Source: Lysinibacillus sp.
Lineage (GTDB): Bacteria > Bacillota > Bacilli > Bacillales_A > Planococcaceae
NCBI GenBank assembly: GCA_012735355.1
Contig: JAAYHP010000634.1
Coordinates: forward strand, 1 to 14,552
Direction of reading: 5' to 3'
Length of the DNA stretch: 14,552 bases
Position 1 is the stretch's first letter. Each line of letters begins with the position of its first letter. The notes beneath the pieces are model-generated. The model worked only from the letters and a program-made list of their open reading frames with translations, did not search any database and was not told where the DNA came from. The translations under genes and the position numbers were made by a program. Positions 1 through 6,244 of this stretch are shown one piece after another.

Positions 1-63
1 TACTATGCTTCTTCACTGATTCTTAATTAAATTAGCTATATGTCCCAACCTCTTTGTTTTAGA
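1..63. other. Window edge, no gene seen
   Basis: AT-rich sequence downstream of the first minus-strand gene. I see no open frame, convincing hairpin or promoter in this short stretch. Confidence 0.5.
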
Positions 64-432
64 TTAAAATTTATTAATATTGACAACCTTCTTCTCATAA
101 CCAAGGGCTGTGACCATATCGTTATATGCTTGTAATACTTCTATATACAACTCATTTACCCGATCGACATTTACCTCTCCTTCATATTCAAAACGAGCTC
201 CATCAAATTGACTATTAAATTCATTTAATTTCTCTTTTAAAACGCTTACTTCCTTCGATTGTCTAGCTTCCTCACTAGCATATGTATATACGTTAAACGA
301 ATGTTGATTTGCTGTAAAACGTTCAATTAATTCTGCCCTTTTTTGTCCTTTAACTGTAGCGATTTTCTTTAAATCTTTCATCAACTTTATAACATTTTGG
401 CTTTGCTCTACTAGAGTTTCTACCATATTCAT
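64..432 (-). CDS. Hypothetical protein, 122 aa, charged and probably helical
   Basis: I do not recognise this family. The protein is soluble-looking, with no signal peptide or membrane segment, rich in Glu/Lys/Gln and with heptad-like stretches that suggest a helical or coiled-coil fold. It ends in VVNINKF. The frame can be extended to a GTG at 441, but the Shine-Dalgarno sequence AAGGGAAGG (442-450) abuts that GTG and lies nine bases before the ATG at 432, so the ATG (MNMVETL) is the better start. A sigma-A-like promoter lies 100 bases upstream, just past the tlp terminator, so the gene is probably transcribed alone. Size and helicity loosely recall small YlbF-type regulators, but I see no diagnostic motif and do not claim it. 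Confidence 0.7.
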   Translation of the reverse strand: MNMVETLVEQSQNVIKLMKDLKKIATVKGQKRAELIERFTANQHSFNVYTYASEEARQSKEVSVLKEKLNEFNSQFDGARFEYEGEVNVDRVNELYIEVLQAYNDMVTALGYEKKVVNINKF

Positions 433-441
433 AGAAAACAC

Positions 442-450
442 CCTTCCCTT
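442..450 (-). promoter_or_regulatory. RBS that decides the start of the 122-aa gene
   Basis: AAGGGAAGG on the minus strand. It touches the GTG at 441 but is nine bases from the ATG at 432, which favours the ATG. Confidence 0.6.
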
Positions 451-540
451 TTTCTCTATATTTTTCTATGCTTTTTTCTAAGTTTATCATGAATAATTTG
501 TAATCGCATAAAATGTGATTATTCTTCTTAACTATTAAAT

Positions 541-568
541 ATTGTAATAATTCCAATGTTCAAGTCAA
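541..568 (-). promoter_or_regulatory. Sigma-A-like promoter for the 122-aa gene
   Basis: On the minus strand TTGACT (568-563), a 16-base spacer, then TACAAT (546-541). Each box is 5/6 to consensus. It sits directly downstream of the tlp terminator and about 100 bases before the gene. An 8-bp hairpin (502-509 with 513-520) would fall in the leader. Confidence 0.5.
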
Positions 569-576
569 TATTTCAT

Positions 577-604
577 AAAAAAACTGGCTCCCAAAAGAGC
601 CAGT
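577..604 (-). terminator. Rho-independent terminator of tlp
   Basis: Perfect 8-bp stem ACTGGCTC/GAGCCAGT (583-590 with 597-604) with a 6-base loop. On the minus strand it is followed by a run of seven T. It starts seven bases after the tlp stop codon. Confidence 0.9.
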
Positions 605-610
605 GTCCAC

Positions 611-847
611 CTATACTTCTCCTCTTTTTCTCGCTGCAGCTTCATCTTTAATTTCTTCGCGAAAACCTTCGATCGCTTTCTTTCTTCGTTCATTTTTAGC
701 TTTAATTTTTTCTCTTTCTTCAGGACCCGCAAATTCCATACTCGCTTCTGCTTCATGAATATTTTTTATCGTATTTTGTACCATCGTTTGCAATCGTTCC
801 ACGTTATTTGAGCGATCATCTGGCTTTGGTTTATTATGATTTGTCAT
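611..847 (-). CDS. tlp: Small acid-soluble spore protein Tlp
   Basis: A 78-aa protein whose whole length resembles Bacillus Tlp: an N-terminal KPKPDDRSNNVERLQ block, a central EAEASMEFAGPEE segment, and a C-terminal KDEAAARKRG tail, highly charged and without a signal peptide. Tlp is a minor SASP packed in the forespore/spore core and synthesised late under sigma-G; the name comes from a weak thioredoxin-like segment, not from redox activity. The start is firm: AAGGAGGAG lies six bases upstream of the ATG. A sigma-G-type promoter is at 879-908 and a terminator follows the stop codon, so the gene is a complete single transcription unit. Read-through from the VanW gene 78 bases upstream is possible, since no terminator separates them. 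Confidence 0.95.
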   Translation of the reverse strand: MTNHNKPKPDDRSNNVERLQTMVQNTIKNIHEAEASMEFAGPEEREKIKAKNERRKKAIEGFREEIKDEAAARKRGEV

Positions 848-878
848 GCATTTCTCCTCCTTAAAAAGAATTTAGTGT

Positions 879-908
879 TAGTTTGATTTGTTTTTATTGA
901 ATTATGCA
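879..908 (-). promoter_or_regulatory. Sigma-G-type forespore promoter of tlp
   Basis: Minus strand: TGCATA (908-903), 17-base spacer, CAAACTA (885-879). The known sigma-G consensus is roughly TGAATA-N17/18-CATACTA, so the -10 matches 6 of 7 and the -35 keeps the CATA-like core (GCATA). Position and spacing fit a leader of about 25 bases before tlp, a gene known to be sigma-G dependent in B. subtilis. Confidence 0.75.
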
Positions 909-925
909 TGACCGTTTTTTAGTAA

Positions 926-1858
926 CTATTGTGTAATTAACAATTCATTTCGATACAAATCGGCATATTCTTTCGACGTTCTTATTTCAATTGTGATCGC
1001 TCCTGATTTATGGTAATAAGCCTTTATTAAAAATGGAATACCCGTTGTATTTTGGAATCGAAAATCCAATCCACCAAAGGAAACGGTAGCATCCCTTCCC
1101 TTTGGTACATATCCAACATCCATAGAATGGTGGTGTCTCTCTATGATCTCCACATCCAATTGATCAACAGCATTAAACAATGTAGAAGAAGTTAGACAAA
1201 TACCACCACCAATACCCATGACAACTTTTCCTCTCACGAATTCTGGAGCCATTTGATATCCGTAAGCAATTTCCCTTGGACCAACGACGGAATTAAATGA
1301 AAATATATCTCCGCTTCCAACGATGACGTTGTGTATTGCTGTTGCCGATAGTTCAATATTTTTACTTCTCCCCACTTTATTTTTATTAAAATAAGTAGTA
1401 TAAGAAGCTAGTATAACTTCGTTTAATTGGGGAGCGTCTTCTTTTCTATATCCACTTTCTCTTTTTTTCAACGGAAGTTCTATCATTCCACCTGTAAAAG
1501 AAAGTTGTAACAGTTGTTCTAATAGAAGACTTTGATCGATTTCAACTTTTGGTGTGCCTTTAATAATTTCACCATCCATATCGATTCGATCTAAAGTCAT
1601 CTCTTTATTGTAAATAGGTGTAATTTCTTTTATCCAACGCTCAACTTCCCTTTTGAAATTGTTTAAATCTAACTCAATTTCATAATGGAAAGGATAAAAA
1701 GTTTGAATGACTTCTTTCGTTTCAGGGTGAATGATTTGAATGGTCACTTCTTCGTTTGTTGTGAAAGGATATTTATATTGAAAATCAATATTTGCAAATG
1801 CATTATTCATAAAAAAAACAGTGAAAATGCCAATGATAAAAAGTAGTTTTTTCAACAA
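926..1858 (-). CDS. Secreted VanW-family protein (YoaR-like)
   Basis: A 310-aa protein with an N-terminal hydrophobic signal (MLKKLLFIIGIFTVFF..NNAFA), so it is probably exported or membrane-tethered. Residues about 60-145 form a less conserved N-terminal domain. The VanW domain covers about 150-295: SYTTYFNKNKVGR, SGDIFSFNSVVGPRE, GYQMAPEFVRG, GIGGGICLTSSTLFNAV, RHHHSMDVGYVPKGRDATV and FRFQNTTGIPFLIKAYY. The family is named after vanW of vanB-type clusters, but its biochemical role is not established; length and layout match B. subtilis YoaR. The start is TTG, one of two adjacent TTG codons, with only a weak Shine-Dalgarno; an in-frame stop lies upstream, so no longer form exists. A sigma-F-like promoter precedes it, and tlp lies 78 bases downstream. 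I see no vancomycin-resistance context. Confidence 0.88.
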   Translation of the reverse strand: MLKKLLFIIGIFTVFFMNNAFANIDFQYKYPFTTNEEVTIQIIHPETKEVIQTFYPFHYEIELDLNNFKREVERWIKEITPIYNKEMTLDRIDMDGEIIKGTPKVEIDQSLLLEQLLQLSFTGGMIELPLKKRESGYRKEDAPQLNEVILASYTTYFNKNKVGRSKNIELSATAIHNVIVGSGDIFSFNSVVGPREIAYGYQMAPEFVRGKVVMGIGGGICLTSSTLFNAVDQLDVEIIERHHHSMDVGYVPKGRDATVSFGGLDFRFQNTTGIPFLIKAYYHKSGAITIEIRTSKEYADLYRNELLITQ

Positions 1859-1889
1859 TGGATGAGCACAACCTAGCGCTTTTTTGTTC

Positions 1890-1919
1890 TATTTTTCCCG
1901 AAAAACAAATTTACATACG
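1890..1919 (-). promoter_or_regulatory. Possible sigma-F-like promoter of the VanW gene
   Basis: On the minus strand CGTATG (1919-1914) is followed, after 14 bases, by GGGAAAAATA (1899-1890). The second element fits the sigma-F -10 pattern GGNNANANTR; the -35 fits GYATA at 4 of 5. The sequence is AT-rich and the match is by eye, so this is tentative. Confidence 0.35.
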
Positions 1920-1960
1920 AAAAAAGCAATTCTCCGCAAATAGCGAAAAATTGCTTTTTT
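1920..1960 (-). terminator. Terminator of the chemoreceptor gene
   Basis: Perfect 11-bp stem AAAAAGCAATT/AATTGCTTTTT (1921-1931 with 1949-1959), extended inside by a CGC/GCG pairing. The T run on the minus strand lies within the 3' arm. It starts a few bases after the chemoreceptor stop codon. Confidence 0.85.
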
Positions 1961-1963
1961 CCA

Positions 1964-3967
1964 CTAAAATTTAAAGTTTTGTGTCGTTATATTTAAATGC
2001 TCTGCCATTTTAGCGAGCTCATCCGCGGCCGCAGCAATTTCCTGCATTGCGCTAAACTGCTCTTCAGAAGCTGAAGAAATTTCTTGAATATTGCTCGTTG
2101 TTTCAATAGAACTATTTACAATTTGATCAATATGATTTTCCATTAATTCGGATTGTTCTTTCATGCGGGAACTTTCATCAAGTATTTTTTGCATATGTTC
2201 TGAAACTTTATCAACGGTAATTGAAATATTGGAAAATTCATTCCCCGCTCTTTCAACAAAATGAATTCCATCATTCACTGCACTATTTCCTTCGTGCATT
2301 GCTGATACAGACTCAGCAATTTCACTTTGAATATCTTTAATCAATTCACTAATTTTTCCTGAAGCTTCACTCGATTGTTCCGCCAGCTTCCGTACTTCAT
2401 CAGCTACAACAGCAAATCCTTTTCCATATTCACCAGCTCGAGCAGCCTCAATAGTAGCATTTAACGCGAGTAAATTTGTTTGGTCTGCAATATTTGTAAT
2501 GACAGAAATGATTTCATTGATTTGATCAGATTTTTCACCTAACGTATTAATCGCAATAGATGCACTGCTTGTTTTTTCTTCAATCAACTTCATTTGATGA
2601 ATCGTTTCATGAATGACTCTAGATCCCGTTTCTGACGCAAGGACAGCATCATTTGCAACACAATTTGTTTGCTCAATATTTTTTGTAATGGAAGTGATAC
2701 TATTTGTAATGTTCGAAACGACATTTCTTACATCTTCTGTAAAGTTTGATTGGGCTTCAGTGCTTGCGGAAATGGTTTGAATGGATGCTGAAATTTGTTC
2801 GGAAGCTTGCAATGTTTCTTCAGAACTTGCTGAAAACTCTTCACTAGTGGCATGAACAGTTTCTGCTGCATTTTTTATTTCGGCGACTAAATGTTTAATA
2901 TTTTCCACCATAGTATTAAAATTAGTCGCCAGTTGCCCAAGCTCATCTTGATTTTTTAATGTGATTCGATCAACATTTAAATTCCCGGCTGCCACATCAT
3001 TTATGCTATTGGCTACCTTTAGAATAGGTTTAGTAATACTGTTTACAATAAGAATGCTCAAAATAATAATAAAAATTGCAGCAATTGCTATAAGAATAGA
3101 AACAGTCAATAATATCGTTTTCGAATCTTTTAATACAACATCCTCTGGTGTATTAATGCTTAACCCATACCCTACCCTTTCAATGGGAGCATAAGCAATT
3201 AAATAATTTTCGCCGCTGTTTTTAAATGAAGAAATACCCGCATTTTCGAAACTCCTTTTTAAAGCATCGATCGATTCTTGTTCAATATTTGATTCATCAA
3301 TGTGGATTCCTATTAATTCTTCCAGAGGAGCAACTTGAATAAATCCTAAATTATCAATCAATATTAAATTCGATGTGGAATCTTCATCGGTAGCTAAAAT
3401 CGTGTCAACTAATACTTCAAAATTAGCAGAACCGCACATTATACCGATAACATTTCCGTTATCATCTTTAATAGGAGTAGCTCCCACAATAATACGATTA
3501 CCTGTCGCTTTGGATACCAATACTTCTGAATATGTACTTTCACCATTTAAAGCTATAGGATAATAGCTGCGATCAGAATAATCGGAGCCTATACTATTAG
3601 GATTTGAATGGGCAATGACGATACCATCCGTATTCAACACAAACATTGTTTCAAATACTTCTGATCTTTTCTCTAGCGTTTGTAAATATGAAATCATTCG
3701 TTCTGCATCCATTGATTTTAAAACATCACTTTCAGCAGCAACTTGCATTTCGCCTATTTGTGCATTTAGCCACTGGTTAACAAATTGGGCTTTACTTAAA
3801 ACTAGATTTTGTAATGCATCCTCTTCTTTTTTAATAGTGATATCGCTATTAATTGTTTGAATAATAAAGGTAACAAGCAATAAAGGAACTATGGAAACTA
3901 ACAAAAACAACCCAATAAATTTTCTTCTAATGCTATATTTTGGTTTCGAATGCTCTACTCCTTCCAC
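1964..3967 (-). CDS. Methyl-accepting chemotaxis protein, dCache sensor
   Basis: A 667-aa transmembrane chemoreceptor. TM1 is at about 17-39. The extracellular double-Cache sensor spans about 45-280, with typical elements DTDG-like [26 protein letters not shown] and the second-half [12 protein letters not shown]2 is at about 285-308, HAMP at about 309-360, and the cytoplasmic coiled-coil signalling domain runs to the end. The conserved hairpin tip that binds CheW/CheA is at about 493-532 ([19 protein letters not shown], then [14 protein letters not shown]). Layout and length match Bacillus McpA/McpB/TlpA-type receptors; dCache domains often bind amino acids or organic acids, but the ligand cannot be read here. 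There is no C-terminal NWETF-like pentapeptide. The GTG start has GGAGGT seven bases upstream. No chemotaxis gene lies nearby. Confidence 0.95.
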   Translation of the reverse strand: MEGVEHSKPKYSIRRKFIGLFLLVSIVPLLLVTFIIQTINSDITIKKEEDALQNLVLSKAQFVNQWLNAQIGEMQVAAESDVLKSMDAERMISYLQTLEKRSEVFETMFVLNTDGIVIAHSNPNSIGSDYSDRSYYPIALNGESTYSEVLVSKATGNRIIVGATPIKDDNGNVIGIMCGSANFEVLVDTILATDEDSTSNLILIDNLGFIQVAPLEELIGIHIDESNIEQESIDALKRSFENAGISSFKNSGENYLIAYAPIERVGYGLSINTPEDVVLKDSKTILLTVSILIAIAAIFIIILSILIVNSITKPILKVANSINDVAAGNLNVDRITLKNQDELGQLATNFNTMVENIKHLVAEIKNAAETVHATSEEFSASSEETLQASEQISASIQTISASTEAQSNFTEDVRNVVSNITNSITSITKNIEQTNCVANDAVLASETGSRVIHETIHQMKLIEEKTSSASIAINTLGEKSDQINEIISVITNIADQTNLLALNATIEAARAGEYGKGFAVVADEVRKLAEQSSEASGKISELIKDIQSEIAESVSAMHEGNSAVNDGIHFVERAGNEFSNISITVDKVSEHMQKILDESSRMKEQSELMENHIDQIVNSSIETTSNIQEISSASEEQFSAMQEIAAAADELAKMAEHLNITTQNFKF

Positions 3968-3976
3968 TGTTAAACC

Positions 3977-4032
3977 TCCAATAATATTATTTTCCTAGCA
4001 ACATTATATATTATATAATCAATATTATTGGA
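3977..4032. repeat. 12-bp inverted repeat over the chemoreceptor leader
   Basis: Perfect arms TCCAATAATATT (3977-3988) and AATATTATTGGA (4021-4032), 32 bases apart. The inner arm overlaps the chemoreceptor Shine-Dalgarno (GGAGGT, 3979-3974 on the minus strand). Between the arms lie two TATAAT hexamers on the minus strand (4015-4010 and 4008-4003). It could be an operator around the -10 region or, if transcription starts upstream, an RBS-masking stem. Confidence 0.5.
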
Positions 4033-4168
4033 AAATAAATGGTACTTTGGTATTAATAGATAAATTCAATAGTATTTTTTTGTTATTTTCGACAATTATT
4101 TCAAAAATTCAATTAATTTAATGTTTTTTGTAAACATTTAAAAAAAGATTGAATGGGTTTTTCAAAAT

Positions 4169-4203
4169 AAAAGATAGGAGGTAATGACTACTTCCTATCT
4201 TTT
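4169..4203. terminator. Bidirectional terminator-like hairpin
   Basis: Perfect 11-bp stem AAAAGATAGGA/TCCTATCTTTT (4169-4179 with 4193-4203) plus G-C and G-T pairs inside. T-rich tails occur on both strands. On the minus strand it lies about 150 bases past the DUF1906 gene stop, so it may terminate that unit. Confidence 0.75.
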
Positions 4204-4268
4204 TAATATTCTTTTTAAAATAAAAAATATTGAAAGTAATTTTTTATTCACTCATAAACATTGAAAAT

Positions 4269-4297
4269 AAAATATTGTTCAAAATTATTTTTGTCAA
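4269..4297 (-). promoter_or_regulatory. Promoter-like sequence with no obvious gene
   Basis: Minus strand TTGACA (4297-4292), 17-base spacer, TATTTT (4274-4269). The -35 is perfect and the -10 is 4 of 6. It points at the hairpin at 4169-4203, about 60 bases past the expected start site. Confidence 0.35.
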
Positions 4298-4356
4298 CTT
4301 AATTTACGTTTTAATTATATTAAAATAATTATATTTATTTGTTTATATTTGCAATA

Positions 4357-5007
4357 CTAATACAACATTTCAAATAGACGACTATCTGCTAAATTTGTGT
4401 CAATTGGACAAATCTTTGAATCTCTACCATACTGCCATACCCAAACATTTCCTTCACATGGCACTTTTGCCGGATTAAAGGTTGGTGCAGCTTGCGCCTT
4501 TGATACTCCTGGATCCGGTTCCGCACTCCATAATACAGCTTGATCAGCAACTAAAGGATCTTTACTTGCCGCATCGCAAAAAGCCTTTGAGAAATTTCCT
4601 TCCGTTGGATCATGGTAAAAACCTGGTTTAAAATCTGTATTATATAAATAATTAACATACCCTCTAATCCAGTCGCTATCTACTTCGAAAAAACGTTCCA
4701 CGTTAGCAAAAATGGGTGTACCTTTCCTAATCCCTAACCTTTTTGCATGATATGAAGCAAACATCGCCACTGCCCTACCCTCATTTTCACCAACCGCACG
4801 TTTGAAATCATTATAAATAGGAAGTAATTTCGTCCCGCTATTGTGAAGAAGTTGAATCTCTTCTTGATCTAACCCATCTGATGCACCTTCCACCCTCGTT
4901 AAATATCTTCCCCAAAACTCAGGCTTTCCGTAATTGGTTAAAACACAATTATAAAGGTCCGTCGTCACTTTTTGTGATGAATCTACACCCCAATGATAAG
5001 TAACCAC
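4357..5007 (-). CDS. DUF1906 (Rv2525c-like) glycoside-hydrolase-like protein
   Basis: A 216-aa protein matching the TIM-barrel-like DUF1906 family: N-terminal WGVDSSQKVT, then WGRYLTR, LDQEEIQLLHNSGTKLLPIYN, GRAVAMFASYHAKRLGIRKGTPIFANVE, GYVNYLYNTDFKPGFYHDP and C-terminal NVWVWQYG. The family is related to lysozyme-type glycoside hydrolases, but enzymatic activity is mostly unproven. No signal peptide is visible, so export would need another route or the protein acts inside the cell or spore. The frame stays open to an ATG at 5064 (MRLFNIYKYTNEKK), but that ATG has no ribosome binding site, whereas AAGAGGT sits six bases before the GTG at 5007 and the domain begins right after it. The EamA gene lies 100 bases upstream without a clear terminator between, so co-transcription is possible. 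Confidence 0.82.
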   Translation of the reverse strand: MVTYHWGVDSSQKVTTDLYNCVLTNYGKPEFWGRYLTRVEGASDGLDQEEIQLLHNSGTKLLPIYNDFKRAVGENEGRAVAMFASYHAKRLGIRKGTPIFANVERFFEVDSDWIRGYVNYLYNTDFKPGFYHDPTEGNFSKAFCDAASKDPLVADQAVLWSAEPDPGVSKAQAAPTFNPAKVPCEGNVWVWQYGRDSKICPIDTNLADSRLFEMLY

Positions 5008-5013
5008 TTTAGT

Positions 5014-5020
5014 ACCTCTT
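5014..5020 (-). promoter_or_regulatory. RBS supporting the GTG start of the DUF1906 gene
   Basis: AAGAGGT on the minus strand, six bases before the GTG at 5007. The upstream in-frame ATG at 5064 has no comparable site. Confidence 0.6.
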
Positions 5021-5106
5021 TTCTTTTTTTCGTTCGTATATTTATATATATTGAAAAGCCTCATTAATTGTTCATGTAAAAAACAAGGAGCGAGATTCTC
5101 TTTGAA

Positions 5107-5943
5107 CTAGATTTTTGTGAAAATAATGCCTAACAATGCTGTAATTACTCCAACTATTTGGTGGATTTTTAGTTTTTCGTGAAATATAAAAAAACTACCG
5201 CAAAGGACGACTAAGCAACTTAATGAAACGATTGGGAAAACGATGCTACTAATCCCTGATTTTAACGCAAAGAAGTAACAACTATAGCCGACAACACTTA
5301 ACAAACCTACAACCGCGCCAATCTTTCCTTCAGATTTTTGCCAACTTTCCTTTTGTATAAGGCTATTTACTATTAAGTAAACTGCGCCACCACCGTACAT
5401 ACAGATTAATGTGTTTAGTGGATGGATATTTAAATAGGTGGAAGCTTTCATTAAAACACCAAGAATTCCAAGTGAAAGAATGGCAAATGAGATTCTTAAC
5501 ATCCATGGTAAATAATCAATATGTACATTAGTTGAAGGTGAATATTGAATTACAACGGCTGAACATAACATGATAACAATACCAACCCATTGAATTAACG
5601 TAATATGTTCATGAAAAATTAACGAAGCACATAAAACCGGGATAATCGTATTCATGCTAATTAAGGAACTTGTAATATTAGCAGGTCCTTTTTCGAAGGC
5701 TTTTGACATTTGTATATTCCCATTCGCGTTTAATATGCCTATTAAAGTACCAAGTACAATCGTTACTATGTTCATATGATGAATTCCAATAAACAACCCA
5801 TAACTTAAAGAAAGACTAAAGGCAACGAGATAAAAAAACAATTGAATATGTATTTTTGAATAACCTTTTGTTGTACTCCATTTAAAAATCATGTTATTTG
5901 TTCCAAAACATAACATAGTGAAGATTGCTGCTCCAATCCACAT
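5107..5943 (-). CDS. EamA/DMT-superfamily transporter
   Basis: A 278-aa, very hydrophobic protein with about ten membrane segments from residue 2 to the end, arranged as two EamA repeats (about 1-133 and 148-277). Family signatures are visible: AFEKGPANITSSLISMNTIIPV in the first repeat, followed by FHEHITLIQWVGIVIM, and a matching ISSIVFPIVSL then FHEKLKIHQIVGVI in the second. EamA proteins export or import small metabolites across the cytoplasmic membrane; the substrate cannot be predicted. The ATG start has GAGAAGGAT eight bases upstream. A good sigma-A promoter is at 5979-6007. The DUF1906 gene follows on the same strand and may share the transcript. Confidence 0.88.
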   Translation of the reverse strand: MWIGAAIFTMLCFGTNNMIFKWSTTKGYSKIHIQLFFYLVAFSLSLSYGLFIGIHHMNIVTIVLGTLIGILNANGNIQMSKAFEKGPANITSSLISMNTIIPVLCASLIFHEHITLIQWVGIVIMLCSAVVIQYSPSTNVHIDYLPWMLRISFAILSLGILGVLMKASTYLNIHPLNTLICMYGGGAVYLIVNSLIQKESWQKSEGKIGAVVGLLSVVGYSCYFFALKSGISSIVFPIVSLSCLVVLCGSFFIFHEKLKIHQIVGVITALLGIIFTKI

Positions 5944-5987
5944 GACTAAAATCCTTCTCTCTTATATAAATTCAATCCATTTTAGTC
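5944..5987. repeat. 9-bp inverted repeat next to the EamA start codon
   Basis: Perfect arms GACTAAAAT (5944-5952) and ATTTTAGTC (5979-5987). One arm abuts the start codon; the other contains the promoter -10 box. A related ATTTTAGT occurs at 6091. It may be an operator, but chance is not excluded in AT-rich DNA. Confidence 0.35.
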
Positions 5988-6007
5988 GCTATATGTGGAA
6001 TTTTCAA
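5979..6007 (-). promoter_or_regulatory. Sigma-A promoter of the EamA gene
   Basis: Minus strand TTGAAA (6007-6002), 17-base spacer, TAAAAT (5984-5979). Each box is 5/6 to consensus at ideal spacing. The expected start near 5972 gives a leader of about 30 bases containing the RBS. Confidence 0.65.
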
Positions 6008-6056
6008 TCACCATTCAAACAACCTTTTTCATTATTTCGTCACTTTTTTGCTGTAA

Positions 6057-6087
6057 TTGTCAAATCATAATTTAGATGATTTGACAA
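6057..6087. repeat. Perfect 12-bp dyad between divergent genes
   Basis: TTGTCAAATCAT (6057-6068) and ATGATTTGACAA (6076-6087) with a 7-base spacer. There is no T run after it on either strand, so it reads as a protein-binding operator rather than a terminator. It lies between the divergent EamA and LysM genes, about 160 bases before the LysM start codon. It does not match Fur, Zur, PerR, CodY or MntR boxes as I know them. Confidence 0.55.
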
Positions 6088-6169
6088 CCCATTTTAGTAA
6101 AAGTTCTATAAATTGAAATATTCCTTCGCTTTATTGGGAAGTAATGGTTTCATTGGCAATTAACACGCA

Positions 6170-6199
6170 TTGTGTAGCAGGTAAAAATTTCGTTACAAT
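6170..6199 (+). promoter_or_regulatory. Weak candidate promoter of the LysM gene
   Basis: TTGTGT (6170-6175), 18-base spacer, TACAAT (6194-6199). The -10 is 5/6 but the -35 is poor. The reverse strand reads TGTAAC-GAAAT-TTTTAC here, one mismatch from a WalR box (TGTWAH-N5-TGTWAH), which would be sensible for a wall protein but is speculative. Confidence 0.3.
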
Positions 6200-6229
6200 T
6201 TATTTGTATAAACAGGCTAATAGTCTTAG

Positions 6230-6235
6230 AAGGAG
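6230..6235 (+). promoter_or_regulatory. RBS that decides the LysM gene start
   Basis: AAGGAG directly touches an in-frame ATG at 6236 but lies nine bases before the ATG at 6245. The second ATG (MKKELKIF) is therefore the start. Confidence 0.75.
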
Positions 6236-6244
6236 ATGAGCTGT

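Larger units (their letters stand above)
3968..4356. other. AT-rich intergenic region, 389 bp, no gene
   Basis: No credible reading frame on either strand. It holds the inverted repeat at 3977-4032, a strong hairpin at 4169-4203 and a minus-strand promoter-like sequence at 4269-4297. I found no clear sigma-D motif (TAAA-N15-GCCGATAT) for the chemoreceptor; the nearest is a weak GTCGAAAA without a good -35. Confidence 0.6.

Noticed and set aside
439..441. GTG at 441 as the start of the first gene
   Set aside because: The Shine-Dalgarno sequence directly abuts it, while the ATG at 432 is nine bases away.
350..756. Minus-strand ORFs of 68 and 63 aa at 350-556 and 565-756
   Set aside because: They overlap the 122-aa gene and tlp in other frames, cross a promoter or terminator, have Lys/Arg-biased shadow composition and lack an RBS.
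926..1858. Vancomycin-resistance gene
   Set aside because: VanW-domain proteins are widespread in spore-formers; no vanH/A/X/R/S homologues are present in the window.
2961..3860. Plus-strand ORFs antisense to the chemoreceptor
   Set aside because: They are mirror frames of a well-conserved coding region, without RBS or recognisable domains.
6081..6112. TTGACA (6081-6086) with TATAAA (6107-6112) as the LysM promoter
   Set aside because: The spacer is 20 bases; the TTGACA is better explained as part of the palindrome.
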